Shown here: positions 32,972 through 43,519 of the stretch, piece after piece | Numbering within the stretch: position 1 is the stretch's first letter | How the letters are laid out: each line of letters starts with the position of its first letter | From: Streptomyces griseofuscus | GTDB lineage: Bacteria; Actinomycetota; Actinomycetes; Streptomycetales; Streptomycetaceae | Assembly: GCF_014673495.1 (NCBI RefSeq) | Contig: NZ_CP051006.1 | Span: 7,935,001-7,999,000, forward strand | DNA length: 64,000 nt | Direction: 5' to 3' | Program-made: the position numbers and the translations under genes | Notes under the pieces: model-generated | The model's database searches: none | The model's input: only the letters and a program-made list of their open reading frames with translations | Told to the model about the DNA's origin: nothing

Positions 32972-33718
32972 ATGTCCGCCATGAGCGAGGACATGGACGA
33001 CGCCGACGGCCGCCTGGCCAGGATCGAACGGCTGTTGCAGAGCGGCGAGCGCGGGCTTCAGCCGGCGTGGCGCCGGGCGACCCGGGGTGAGACGCGATGG
33101 GCCGTGACCACCGTCATGCTGGCGGCGGTCGCCCTGCAACTGGTGCTGCCGCACCGGCTCGTGCTGCTGCGTCCGGTCTGGATCCTGCCGGTGCTGGAAC
33201 TGGCCCTGCTGGCCGCCCTGGTGGCGAGCAACCCCCGGCGGGTGGAGCCCAGCACGGTGTGGTGGCGGTGGCTGGGGCTGCTCCTGATCGGCGTCATCAG
33301 CCTGGCCAACGGCTGGTCGGCGGGCCAGCTCGTATGGGATCTGGTGCATGGCATCGGCGGCCAGGACGCGGTGCCGTTGCTGCGGGCCGGCGCCGTCATC
33401 TGGTTCACCAATGTCATCGTCTTCGCGCTCTGGTACTGGGAGTCGGACCGCGGCGGCCCGATGGCGCGGGTGCGCGGGCAGCAGCGGTACGCCGACTTCC
33501 TGTTCGTCCAGATGCAGAGCCCCGACATGGCGCCCCCTGACTGGGAGCCGGAGTTCCTCGACTACCTGTACCTTTCATTCACCAACGCCACCGCGTTCAG
33601 CCCGACCGATGTGATGCCCCTGTCCAGGTGGGCCAAGATGCTGATGATGCTCCAGTCGTCGGTCTCCCTGGTGACCGTCGGGCTCGTGGTGGCCCGCGCC
33701 GTCAACGTCCTCAGGTAG
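32972..33718 (+). CDS. membrane protein with DUF1345-like C-terminal half
   Basis: A 248-residue integral membrane protein with an N-terminal cytoplasmic helix (ARIERLLQSGERGLQ) and five or six hydrophobic segments. The C-terminal half FLDYLYLSFTNATAFSPTDVMPLSRWAKMLMMLQSSVSLVTVGLVVARAVNVL follows the DUF1345 pattern, which resembles the pore region of two-helix potassium channels. Starts 32972, 32981 and 32993 are all possible; none has a good ribosome site. The last 144 bp are overlapped by the antiparallel GNAT gene. Confidence 0.75.
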   Translation: MSAMSEDMDDADGRLARIERLLQSGERGLQPAWRRATRGETRWAVTTVMLAAVALQLVLPHRLVLLRPVWILPVLELALLAALVASNPRRVEPSTVWWRWLGLLLIGVISLANGWSAGQLVWDLVHGIGGQDAVPLLRAGAVIWFTNVIVFALWYWESDRGGPMARVRGQQRYADFLFVQMQSPDMAPPDWEPEFLDYLYLSFTNATAFSPTDVMPLSRWAKMLMMLQSSVSLVTVGLVVARAVNVLR

Positions 33719-34324
33719 GCCGTCGGCGTCCTCGGGCAGCGGGCGGGCAGGTCGACCGGCCTCGGCGGGCTCCGGGTCGGTGGCCAGCCGGGCGTGCGTC
33801 TCGACGTCGTGACGCACCCCGTCGTACTCCAGCTTCTGCCGTTGCAGGCCCTCCACCGCGAACCCGGCCGCCCGGGCGACCCGGCAGGACGCCGGGTTGT
33901 TGACCCGGTGCCCGAGTTCGAGGCGGAAGAGCCCGGCGTCGTCGAAGGCCCGGCGGGCCAGGGACCGGCAGGCGCCGGAGGCCACTCCGCCGCCCCGGGC
34001 GGCCCGGGTGGTCCAGTAGGACACCCAGCCCGTCGAGTGCCGCCGGTCGATCGCGCTCACGGCCACCTGGCCGAGGACCGTGTCCTGCCCGTCCACGACG
34101 GCGAACGCGAAGGCCGTTCCCGCCCGCCACCGCCGATGCTGCCCGGCGAGCCGGCGCTCCGCGTCCCCGGGCGAGGCCACCGGCTCCCTGGTCTGCTCGC
34201 GCATCAAGGGGTCCGCGAACGCCGTCAGGACCGCCCGCGCGTCCTTCTCCGACCAGCGCCGCAGCCACAGTCCCGGCGATGCCTCCAGATGATCACGCAT
34301 CGCCGTAGTGTCCCGCACCGACAT
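33575..34324 (-). CDS. GNAT-family N-acetyltransferase (RimJ-like) with antisense-derived tail
   Basis: A 249-residue acetyltransferase. The RimJ/RimL-type domain is clear: WLRRWSEKDARAVLTAFADPLM, ATRAARGGGVASGACRSLARRAF (acetyl-CoA loop, with R-x-x-x-x-G-x-A) and LELGHRVNNPASCRVARAAGF. After the usual end of the domain (THARLATDP) the frame continues 60 residues of Pro/Asp/His/Gly-rich sequence that lies antisense to the membrane-protein gene. ATG 34324 (MSVRDTTAMRDH) is chosen; ATG 34300 is the alternative. The extra tail is probably unstructured. Confidence 0.8.
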   Translation of the reverse strand: MSVRDTTAMRDHLEASPGLWLRRWSEKDARAVLTAFADPLMREQTREPVASPGDAERRLAGQHRRWRAGTAFAFAVVDGQDTVLGQVAVSAIDRRHSTGWVSYWTTRAARGGGVASGACRSLARRAFDDAGLFRLELGHRVNNPASCRVARAAGFAVEGLQRQKLEYDGVRHDVETHARLATDPEPAEAGRPARPLPEDADGLPEDVDGAGHHEPDGHQGDRRLEHHQHLGPPGQGHHIGRAERGGVGE

Positions 34325-34525
34325 CCCGTAGATCTCTCTCACCCGATCGGTGGACGGTTCGATGCGCGACGTCCGGGGAGAGTGGGGTGGGGCGCATGAT
34401 CCGTGCGTGCCCGGCGCGGCCGCCGGACCGGCGGCGCCCGGCATGCGGAGCAAAGCCGCGCAGCCGTGGACGCGGAGGTGAACGCCGTACATCGGCGGAA
34501 GACCAGAATTGCATCGTTCGTTTTC

Positions 34526-34555
34526 TTGAATCCCTCGTGTTTTTGAGAGTAGGTT
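34526..34555 (+). promoter_or_regulatory. furA leaderless promoter TTGAAT-N18-TAGGTT in an AT-rich patch
   Basis: TTGAAT (34526-34531) and TAGGTT (34550-34555) are spaced by 18 bp and the -10 box ends 7 nt before ATG 34563. The surrounding T-rich segment (34510-34550) is unusual for this genome and is where FurA/FurS would bind to autoregulate. No Shine-Dalgarno precedes the start. Confidence 0.65.
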
Positions 34556-34562
34556 CGGCCTC

Positions 34563-35000
34563 ATGACCGCCTCCCCGACTCCGACCACCGCCGAGGAGCT
34601 CCGCGGTGCCGGCCTGCGCGTGACGGCGGCTCGCGTCGCGCTGCTGGAGACGGTCCGGGACGGCGACCACCTCGGTGTCGAGGCGATCGCCTCCGGGGTC
34701 CGTGACCGCGTAGGCCATATATCCCTGCAAGCCGTCTACGAGGCTCTGCACGCGCTCACCGCGGCGGGTCTCGTGCGCCGCATCGAGCCGGCCGGTCATC
34801 CGGCCCGGTTCGAGGGGCGCGTCGGCGACAACCACCACCACATCGTGTGCCGGTCGTGCGGGACCGTCGTCGACGTCGACTGCGCCGTCGGCGAAGCGCC
34901 CTGCCTGACCGCCGCCGACGACCGGGGCTTCGCCATCGACGAAGCCGAGGTCGTCTACTGGGGCGTTTGCCCCGACTGTTCCACCGGCCGCAGTTCCTGA
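34563..35000 (+). CDS. furA: Fur-family redox regulator FurA/FurS
   Basis: A 145-residue Fur protein, encoded directly before katG as in furA-katG of actinobacteria and furS-cpeB of S. reticuli. The winged-helix part is LRVTAARVALLETVRDGDHLGVEAIASGVRDRVGHISLQAVYEALHAL; metal sites include the HHHIVCRSCG cluster and the C-terminal CPDC pair. In the family it is a thiol/metal-responsive repressor of its own operon, released by peroxide. It appears leaderless. The gap to katG is 33 bp. Confidence 0.93.
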   Translation: MTASPTPTTAEELRGAGLRVTAARVALLETVRDGDHLGVEAIASGVRDRVGHISLQAVYEALHALTAAGLVRRIEPAGHPARFEGRVGDNHHHIVCRSCGTVVDVDCAVGEAPCLTAADDRGFAIDEAEVVYWGVCPDCSTGRSS

Positions 35001-35033
35001 GCACCTGGTTCCGCTTAGTTCGGAAGGATTGCC

Positions 35034-37262
<2,229 letters not shown>

Positions 37263-37270
37263 TCCACGAC

Positions 37271-37312
37271 ACGATGTCCGGGCCGCCCCTTGGTGGGCGG
37301 CCCGGACATCGT
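37271..37312 (+). terminator. strong terminator hairpin after katG
   Basis: An 18-bp perfect stem: ACGATGTCCGGGCCGCCC (37271-37288), loop CTTGGT, and the exact complement (37295-37312), starting 8 nt after the katG stop. It also separates katG from the convergent hbpS gene. Confidence 0.9.
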
Positions 37313-37368
37313 CGTCTCATCAGTGCGCTCGGAAGGAGAGGTCACGACGCTCCGGCGCGCCTCAGCCG

Positions 37369-37935
37369 TCAGCGGTCCAGCGCCGCCGCGCCCGCCCGGG
37401 CGTACTTCTCGTCCAGATCGCCGGAGGGCGCGCCCGCGACGCCGATGCCCGCGACCGGGGCGCCCTTGGCGGTCACCGGGGTGCCGCCCGCGAGGAACAG
37501 CGTCCCCGGGACGTCCTTCAGGGTCGGCGCCTGCGCCAGCCGCCCGGTCAGCTCCGAGGTGGGGGCGTTCCAGGACACCGCCGTGAACGCCTTGCGCTCG
37601 GCGGACTCGTACGACTGCGGGCCCGCGCCGTCCCCGCGCAGCGTGACCAGCGTGTCACCGTTCCGGTCGACCACGGCCACGGACACCTGCCGGCCGTCCT
37701 TGACCGCGGCGTCCAGCGCGGCCCGCGCCGCCTTCTCCGCGGCCCGCACGGTGAGATGGGTGCTCCGGGTGAGATCGCCGGGGCGGGCCGCGGCGGTCGC
37801 GGCGGCCGGGGCGGCGCCGGTCGAATCGGACGCATGGGCGGCGACGGTGCCGACGGCACCCGCCCCCACGACGGCCAGGGCGGCACCGCCGACGAGGACA
37901 CGGGTACGGCGGGACGGCTTCCTACGGCTGGACAT
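37369..37935 (-). CDS. hbpS: haem-binding protein HbpS, Tat-exported GlcG-family
   Basis: A 188-residue exported protein. The N-terminus MSSRRKPSRRTRVLVGG is a Tat-type signal, followed by a hydrophobic core and AHA; the mature part is a GlcG/HbpS domain (LTVRAAEKAARAALDAAVKDGRQVSVAVVDRNGDTL ... GGTPVTAKGAPVAGIGVAG). In S. reticuli HbpS is the extracellular haem/iron sensor partner of the kinase SenS. ATG 37935 has GGAAGG nine nt upstream. It sits convergent to katG and divergent from senS, reproducing the known locus. Confidence 0.92.
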   Translation of the reverse strand: MSSRRKPSRRTRVLVGGAALAVVGAGAVGTVAAHASDSTGAAPAAATAAARPGDLTRSTHLTVRAAEKAARAALDAAVKDGRQVSVAVVDRNGDTLVTLRGDGAGPQSYESAERKAFTAVSWNAPTSELTGRLAQAPTLKDVPGTLFLAGGTPVTAKGAPVAGIGVAGAPSGDLDEKYARAGAAALDR

Positions 37936-38071
37936 GACGGGCAACCTTCCGGTGGCGGTCAGGCCGCGGCCGAGATGCGGCCGGGGCCGAGGCGGAATCG
38001 CTTCGGTATCGATCCTCGGCCCGTCTTCCGCCGTCTCCCGTCGATGGACCGGTGGTCCCCCGGGTCATCCG

Positions 38072-38093
38072 ATCGGATGACCCCGCGTACTCG
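38072..38093. promoter_or_regulatory. 22-bp perfect palindrome between hbpS and senS, likely SenR operator
   Basis: The half-site GGGTCATCCGA (38072-38082) is followed directly by its complement. It is the only strong dyad in the 220-bp gap between the divergent hbpS and senS genes. SenR is known in S. reticuli to bind upstream of hbpS and furS-cpeB. A related word, TCACCCGATCGG, occurs at 34339-34350, about 210 bp before furA. Confidence 0.7.
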
Positions 38094-38155
38094 GGGCCAG
38101 GGCACAATGAATCTTGTTTGCCCAGTTCAGCGCGGTGACACGGGAGGTGGTGGCG

Positions 38156-39340
38156 GTGCCGGAACCCGCACAGGACGACACCCGCGCCCTCACGATCGTC
38201 ATGCACACGGCGTTCTTCGTGCTGCTGGGCGCGTCGCTCGCCCGCTACCTCGTACGGCACGGCGAAAGCCCCCACACCCCCTGGATCGTCGCCCTCTCCG
38301 CGCTGCTCGCCGTGCTGTACCTCCTCGGCCCCGCCCTCGGCACCCGCCCCACCCCGCGCAGGCTGACCTGGCTCGGCCTGGTCGTGGCGGCCTGGGCGCT
38401 GCTCGTCGTCCTGGCCCCGAGCTTCGCCTGGTGCGCGGTGCCGCTCTTCTACACCGGTCTGCGCACCCTGCCGTCGCGCGCCGCGATCCCGCTGGTCGCG
38501 CTGCTGACCGCGCTCGCGGTGGCCGCCCAGCTCGAACTCGCCGGCTGGCCCGACCCGAATGTGCTGCTCGCCCCGCCGGCCGTGGCCGCCGTCGCCGCCA
38601 CCGTCTATGTCGTCATGCACCGCCAGGCCGCCCGGCAGAGCGACCTCATCGACGACCTGGTCCGCACCCGGCGCGAACTCGCCGCAACCGAGCGCCGCGA
38701 GGGCACCCTCGCCGAACGCGAACGGCTCGCCCGGGAGATCCACGACACCCTCGCCCAGGGCCTGTCCAGCCAGCGCATGCTGCTCCAGGCCGCCGACCGG
38801 CTCTGGGACAGCGCGCCCGGCACCGCCCATGAGCACGTCCGCACCGCCGCGCAGATCGCCGAGCGCGGCCTCGCCGAGGCCCGCCGCTTCGTGCATGATC
38901 TGGCCCCGGCCGACCTCGCCGAGGGCGGCGGCCTGCTGCGGGCCCTGCGCGCGGTCGCCGCCCGCGAGACGGCAACCGGGCTCACCGTCCGTGTGCACAC
39001 CGAGGGCGCCCCGCCCGAGCGGCTGCCCGCGCCCGTCGAGTCCGCCCTGCTGCGCATCGCCCAGGGCGCCCTCGCCAATGTCCGCGAACACGCGGGCGCC
39101 ACGACCGCCACCCTCACCCTGACCTGCCTGGACGACCAGATCGTCCTGGACGTCATGGACGACGGCCGCGGCTTCGAACCCGCCGAGGACCGCCGCGACG
39201 GCACCGGTGGCGAGGGCCGCGGCCACGGTCTGCCCGCGATCCGCGCCCGGCTGCGCCAGCTCGGCGGCACCCTCACCGTCGAGTCGGCGCCGGGCGAGGG
39301 TACGGCCCTGTCGGCGGCGATCCCCCTGGAGCGACGATGA
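38156..39340 (+). CDS. senS: sensor histidine kinase SenS
   Basis: A 394-residue NarL-partner histidine kinase. Five hydrophobic segments fill about residues 15-165, as described for SenS; a coiled-coil and the HisKA_3 motif LAREIHDTLAQGLSS (phospho-acceptor His) follow, then a HATPase_c domain with ANVREHAGAT and DDGRGFEP, and the final GHGLPAIRARL. GTG 38156 (VPEPAQDD) has GGGAGG upstream; TTG 38114 is a weaker alternative. It is divergent from hbpS and overlaps senR by ATGA. Confidence 0.9.
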   Translation: MPEPAQDDTRALTIVMHTAFFVLLGASLARYLVRHGESPHTPWIVALSALLAVLYLLGPALGTRPTPRRLTWLGLVVAAWALLVVLAPSFAWCAVPLFYTGLRTLPSRAAIPLVALLTALAVAAQLELAGWPDPNVLLAPPAVAAVAATVYVVMHRQAARQSDLIDDLVRTRRELAATERREGTLAERERLAREIHDTLAQGLSSQRMLLQAADRLWDSAPGTAHEHVRTAAQIAERGLAEARRFVHDLAPADLAEGGGLLRALRAVAARETATGLTVRVHTEGAPPERLPAPVESALLRIAQGALANVREHAGATTATLTLTCLDDQIVLDVMDDGRGFEPAEDRRDGTGGEGRGHGLPAIRARLRQLGGTLTVESAPGEGTALSAAIPLERR

Positions 39341-39969
39341 CCGAACGTCCCGTACGCATCCTGGTCTGCGACGACCATGCCGTCGTACGCGCCGGGCTGC
39401 TCGCCCTGCTGCACAGCGCCCCGGACATCGAGGTCGTCGGCGAGGCGGGCAGCGGCGAGGAGGCCCTGGCGCTGGCCCGGAAGACCGCGCCGGACGTCGT
39501 CCTGATGGACCTCCAGCTCGGCGCGGGCATCGACGGTGTCGAGACCACCCGGCGGCTGCGCGCCACGAGCCCCGCGCCGCACGTCCTCGTGCTCACCACC
39601 TACGACACGGACGCCGATGTCACCCGGGCCGTGGCGGCGGGCGCCACCGGGTATCTGCTCAAGGCCGAGCGCGCCGAGGACCTGTTCACCGCGATCCACG
39701 CCGCCGCCCGGGGCCGCCCCGCGCTCTCGCCCCCGGTCGCCGACCACGTCATGTCCCGGCTGCGCGACCCGCGCCCCACCCTCACCCCACGCGAACGCGA
39801 CATCCTCGCCCAGCTCGCCCACGGGCTGCCCAACCATGCCATCGCCCGAGCCCTGTTCATCAGCGAGGCCACGGTGAAGACACATCTGCGGCGCATCTAC
39901 GACAAGCTCGGCGTGGACACGCGCGCGGGCGCGGTCGCGGTGGCGAAGGAGCAGCGGCTGCTGTCCTGA
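39337..39969 (+). CDS. senR: NarL/FixJ-family response regulator SenR
   Basis: A 210-residue regulator. Receiver domain with D12-D13 and phospho-acceptor D58 (VVLMDLQLG), Thr in LTTYD and Lys in LLKAE; LuxR-type helix-turn-helix LTPRERDILAQLAHGLPNHAIARALFISEATVKTHLRRIYDKLGV at the C-terminus. It is translationally coupled to senS. In S. reticuli the SenS-SenR pair activates katG/cpeB and hbpS under redox or haem stress. Confidence 0.93.
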   Translation: MTERPVRILVCDDHAVVRAGLLALLHSAPDIEVVGEAGSGEEALALARKTAPDVVLMDLQLGAGIDGVETTRRLRATSPAPHVLVLTTYDTDADVTRAVAAGATGYLLKAERAEDLFTAIHAAARGRPALSPPVADHVMSRLRDPRPTLTPRERDILAQLAHGLPNHAIARALFISEATVKTHLRRIYDKLGVDTRAGAVAVAKEQRLLS

Positions 39970-40005
39970 CCCGGACGTCGGCGGCGCGGACTCGGCCCCG
40001 CCCCC

Positions 40006-40953
40006 TCAGCGGCGCAGTGCCTCGAACGCGTCCCGGGCCGCCGCGCCCATCGCCAGTTCGATGTCCGGGGCGAGACCGGCCCGCCGATCCGCGCGGGTGA
40101 GCGCGGCCATGGCCACCCGGTCGCCCGACTCCGCCTCCACCACGCCGATCTCGTGCCGCAGATGCAGGAACGTCCCCGTCTTCCCGCTCCACCGCAGCGA
40201 GTCCGCACGCAGCTCGCACGCCAGCCGCTGGGTGAAGACCTGACAGCCCATCAGCCGCCGCAGCTCGGCCGTCGCTGCGGGTACGGCGATCTCGTCGCCC
40301 CACACACGTCGCAGCAGGCCGACGAGAGCCGCCGCCGAGCCCGTGCTGGCATGCGCCGGGTCCAGGGTCTCGATGGTGGGAAGGCCCGCCCGTTCGTCCC
40401 GTACGGCCAGTTCCAGCGCGAGAGAGAAGTCGTTGCCGGCGGCGCCGACCGCGCACTCGTACATATGGTTCATCCGGTGCCGCATCCGGATGTCTTCGCA
40501 CCCCCACGCCCGCAGCCGCGTATCCACCTCCGCCACCGGCACCAGGTCGAACAGCGCGTCCGCGGCGGCGTTGTCGCTCACCGACAGCATCAGCAGGAGC
40601 AGATCGCCGACGGCCACGGTGGCCGGGTGCCGGAACGCCGAGAGACCGGTGGAGCCGACGCTGCTCCGTGCCGGATCGACGGTCACCGGCCGCGCCGCGT
40701 CGAGTTCTCCGGCCGCGATCCGGTCCAGTACGACCAGGGCCAGCGGGACCTTCGCGACGGACGCGAGGGGCACCTGCTCATCGATGTCGAAGCCGAGTCG
40801 CTCGCCCGTGTCCAGGTTCAGGGCGAGGAAGGAACCGCGCACCCCGAGCGCCGACCAGTCGGCCGCGACCGTCTCGGCGACATCCAGCAGGGCACCGTCG
40901 TCGCCGACGCAGACGGGCCGGTGCCGGTTGCCGCTCGGCTCCACCGCGCTCAT
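40006..40953 (-). CDS. blaB: penicillin-recognising serine hydrolase, BlaB-like regulator
   Basis: A 315-residue beta-lactamase-fold protein without a signal peptide. The motifs S65-V-A-K68, S126-D-N128 and K258-T-G260 are present. In S. cacaoi the gene pair blaA (LysR regulator) and blaB (an intracellular serine enzyme-like protein) controls an adjacent class A beta-lactamase; here the same three genes occur in the same arrangement, and the SVAK tetrad matches what I recall for BlaB. It is therefore probably a sensor or co-regulator rather than a resistance enzyme. Start ATG 40953 overlaps the end of the LysR gene (ATGA). Confidence 0.82.
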   Translation of the reverse strand: MSAVEPSGNRHRPVCVGDDGALLDVAETVAADWSALGVRGSFLALNLDTGERLGFDIDEQVPLASVAKVPLALVVLDRIAAGELDAARPVTVDPARSSVGSTGLSAFRHPATVAVGDLLLLMLSVSDNAAADALFDLVPVAEVDTRLRAWGCEDIRMRHRMNHMYECAVGAAGNDFSLALELAVRDERAGLPTIETLDPAHASTGSAAALVGLLRRVWGDEIAVPAATAELRRLMGCQVFTQRLACELRADSLRWSGKTGTFLHLRHEIGVVEAESGDRVAMAALTRADRRAGLAPDIELAMGAAARDAFEALRR

Positions 40954-41912
40954 CCGCGGGCCGCCAGACGGGCGGGAGCGTCGCCGACGGCCCGCGGGCC
41001 ACCGGTGTCGCCGTGACCTGCCGCCCCGACTGCCGTGCCCAGCAGCCGGGTCAGCCACTGCGGTACGTCCGGCGTGCCTCGGGGACCGGGTGGTGCGCTC
41101 ACGTCGTAGCCCCGGTGCAGAGCGGTGTCGCCCAGGGGTGCCCACCGGGCGTCGTACCGGCGTGCGTACGACTCGGTGCACAGCAGCAGGGCGCGCCCGG
41201 CGAGGGTCTCGGTGAGCGCGTCGGCCGCCGGTCCCGCCGGTCCGATCCGCCCCTCGGGCAGCCCGGCACGCGCGACGGCGCGGGCGAACCGGTCCTCGAA
41301 GCAGGGGACTTGGTCCTCGGCCAGGACGAGGAGCGGCAGCGGGGGCACGGGCGGTTCGCCGGTACGGCGACGACGTGGCCGTAGCTCTTCGAGGTGGAGG
41401 GCGCGCGACGCCTCCCGGGTGTCGGCCGGCGCGGAGGCCAGTCCCAACGGCACCCGGAAGGCGGCCCGTTCCGGTGCGACGCGGAGGAGTGCGTAGGCGA
41501 GCGAGCCGTCACTCAGCCCCGACTCCCGCTCAGCAGGAGGCAGTTCGCGCATACCGAGGGTGATTCCGCGCTCGGTGCCGGCGTGCAGGGCGCGGGCCAG
41601 AGCGGCCGGGGCGCAGTCCGCGGGCACGCCGACGGCACGCACCCGCGCGTGCCGGGCCGAGTGGGCGGCCTGCCGTAGCCGCTGGGCGCGGTCCAGGACG
41701 TCGCGGGCGTAGGGGAGGAGCAGTACGCCCAGCTCGGTGGTCGTGACCTGGCGCCGGGAGCGGTCGAACAGCGGACCGCCGAAATGGCCCTCCAGCGTCT
41801 TGATCCGTCGGCTGAGCAGCGGCTGGGCGATACCGAGCCGGTCGGCCGCGCGGGAGAAGCTCGCCTCGTCGGCGGTCGCCACGTAGGCCTCCAGATGCGC
41901 CAGTAGATCCAT
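40950..41912 (-). CDS. blaA: LysR-family activator, BlaA-like
   Basis: A 320-residue LysR regulator. The N-terminal helix-turn-helix is typical (ATADEASFSRAADRLGIAQPLLSRRIKTLEGHFGGPLFDRSRR), followed by a two-lobe effector domain. ATG 41912 lies 128 bp from the divergent class A beta-lactamase gene, with a TCAT-N11-ATGA box between them, the classic T-N11-A LysR site. The homologous BlaA of S. cacaoi activates beta-lactamase on exposure to beta-lactams. Confidence 0.85.
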   Translation of the reverse strand: MDLLAHLEAYVATADEASFSRAADRLGIAQPLLSRRIKTLEGHFGGPLFDRSRRQVTTTELGVLLLPYARDVLDRAQRLRQAAHSARHARVRAVGVPADCAPAALARALHAGTERGITLGMRELPPAERESGLSDGSLAYALLRVAPERAAFRVPLGLASAPADTREASRALHLEELRPRRRRTGEPPVPPLPLLVLAEDQVPCFEDRFARAVARAGLPEGRIGPAGPAADALTETLAGRALLLCTESYARRYDARWAPLGDTALHRGYDVSAPPGPRGTPDVPQWLTRLLGTAVGAAGHGDTGGPRAVGDAPARLAARG

Positions 41913-41919
41913 CCAGTAG

Positions 41920-41938
41920 TCATATCAATAATGCATGA
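41920..41938. promoter_or_regulatory. LysR operator TCAT-N11-ATGA
   Basis: Perfect half-sites TCAT (41920-41923) and ATGA (41935-41938) flank 11 bp in an AT-rich patch, 7 bp from the LysR start and about 100 bp before the beta-lactamase start. It satisfies the T-N11-A rule and suits autoregulation plus activation of bla. Confidence 0.75.
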
Positions 41939-42039
41939 GAGGTGCACAGTTCACTCTTGGACATGAGCGTCCTCGTGCTGTTTCGCTGTTCCCCACGGAT
42001 CACCCCGCCCGACAGGGCATGACCTGGGAGGACTTCACC

Positions 42040-42951
42040 ATGACCGCTTCCGGACCGCTCGCGCGCCGTGGCCTGTTGAAGGCAGGCATCGCGCTCACCT
42101 CCGCGGCCGCCGTGGCGTCCACCGGGCGGGCCGCCGCCGCCCCCGCCGCCCCGGCCTCCGGCGCGTTTGCCGACCTGGAGCGGCGCTACGGCGCCCGGCT
42201 CGGCGTGTACGCGCGCAATGTGCGCACCGGCCAGGTGCTCGCCCACCGGGCGGGTGAGCGGTTCGCGATGTGCTCGGTGTTCAAGGCGTTCGCGGCGGCC
42301 GCCGTGCTGCGCGACGAGGCGCGCTGCGCGCCGATGGAGAAGGTGATCCACTATCCGCCGCACGACCTGCTGCCCAACTCACCCCGCACGGAGGAGAACC
42401 AGGCCACCGGCATGGCCATGGCCGAGGTGTGCGCGGCGGCGATCCAGTACAGCGACAACGCGGCCGGCAACCTGCTGCTGCGCCAGCTGGCCGGGCCGGC
42501 CGGCCTGACCCGGTTCTTCCGCTCGCTCGGCGACGAGGTGAGCCGGCTCGACCGGTGGGAGCCCGAGCTGAACACGGCGATCCCCGGGGACCCGCGCGAC
42601 ACCACGAGCCCCGAGGCCCTCGCCCGGAGCATCGAGCGGCTGGCCCTCGGCCGGGCTCTTGCCGCCCCCGACCGGGAGCGGTTCGTCACCTGGCTGAAGG
42701 GCAACACCACCAGTGGCGCACGGTTCCGCGCCGGGCTGCCCGGGGGCTGGACCATCGCCGACAAGACCGGGACCGGCGACTACGCGAGCGCCAACGACAT
42801 CGGCGTCGCCTGGACCACCCGGCGGACCCCTGTCGTGCTCGCCGTCCTGTCGACCAAGGAGGGCAAGGACGACAAGGACGCCCCGGTCGACGAGGCGCTC
42901 ATCGCGGAGGCGGCCCGCATCGCCGCACGGACGGTGGCGCCGGGGGAGTGA
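42040..42951 (+). CDS. bla: class A beta-lactamase, Tat-exported
   Basis: A 303-residue secreted serine beta-lactamase. Twin-arginine signal ARRGLLKAG with a processing region about residue 34; catalytic S79 in CSVFK (K82), the SDN loop S138-D-N140, E174-P-E-L-N178 of the omega loop and K242-T-G244. All Ambler class A residues are in place, so the enzyme should be active on penicillins. GGGAGG lies 8-9 nt before ATG 42040. Expression is probably BlaA/BlaB controlled through the LysR box upstream. Confidence 0.95.
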   Translation: MTASGPLARRGLLKAGIALTSAAAVASTGRAAAAPAAPASGAFADLERRYGARLGVYARNVRTGQVLAHRAGERFAMCSVFKAFAAAAVLRDEARCAPMEKVIHYPPHDLLPNSPRTEENQATGMAMAEVCAAAIQYSDNAAGNLLLRQLAGPAGLTRFFRSLGDEVSRLDRWEPELNTAIPGDPRDTTSPEALARSIERLALGRALAAPDRERFVTWLKGNTTSGARFRAGLPGGWTIADKTGTGDYASANDIGVAWTTRRTPVVLAVLSTKEGKDDKDAPVDEALIAEAARIAARTVAPGE

Positions 42952-43003
42952 GGAGCGCAGGGGCGACGAGACGGCGTCGAGGCCGGGCCCGCTGAGGGCA
43001 GGC

Positions 43004-43157
43004 CCGGCCCCGGGGCCGGCCGAAGGGATTGGGGACGCAGAAGGCCCGCGGAGTCGGGGCGGGGCGAGGTCGGGCCCGCCGAAGGTCCGTACAAGCCTGG
43101 GCCGCCAGGACCGGGCTCGCCGAAGCCGGGCTCACCGCGGGGCCCGCCGAAGCCGGG
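43004..43157. repeat. GC palindrome and short direct repeats after bla
   Basis: CCGGCCCCGGGGCCGG (43004-43019) is a perfect 16-bp palindrome that may terminate bla transcription. Further on, CGCCGAAGCCGGG occurs at 43118-43130 and 43145-43157 (27-bp period), with weaker relatives nearby. The 230-bp gap holds no gene. Confidence 0.5.
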
Positions 43158-43181
43158 TCCGCCGACAACAGCCCGTCGACA

Positions 43182-43490
43182 TCAGGTCTGCCCCGGCCGT
43201 TCCCCCTGTGCCGCCTGGAGGTCGGCGAGCAGCTCCGCCTGTTCCGCGAGGACCCCGGACAGGATCGTCCGCGCCACCCGCAGCACGGCCACATGCGGGC
43301 TGGTCAGGGAGTAGTAGACGATCGAGCCTCCCTTGCGGGTCTTGACCAGGTTGGCGCGGCGCAGCACGGCCAGTTGCTGGGAGAGGCGGGCGGGCTCGAT
43401 ACCCACCTCGGGCAGCATCTCGGCGACCGCGTGCTCGCGTTCGCTGAGCAGTTCCAGTACGCGGATACGGGCGGGATGACCGAGCGTCTG
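43182..43490 (-). pseudogene. 5'-truncated ArsR/SmtB-family regulator gene
   Basis: The frame from 43490 reads QTLGHPARIRVLELLSEREHAVAEMLPEVG ... RLSQQLAVLRRANLVKTRKGGSIVYYSLTSPHVAVLRVARTI to TGA at 43182, nearly the whole winged helix of an ArsR-type repressor. Immediately upstream, at 43491-43493, an in-frame TGA replaces the expected start and first helix, and the coding end of the VOC gene lies only about 30 bp beyond. The first ATG inside (43418) would remove half of the recognition domain. I read it as a gene decapitated by a deletion; a 78-residue protein from 43418 is possible but should not bind DNA normally. No metal-binding Cys pair is visible. Confidence 0.75.
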
Positions 43491-43519
43491 TCACCGGCCG
43501 GTTCGCGGGGCTCCGGCGC

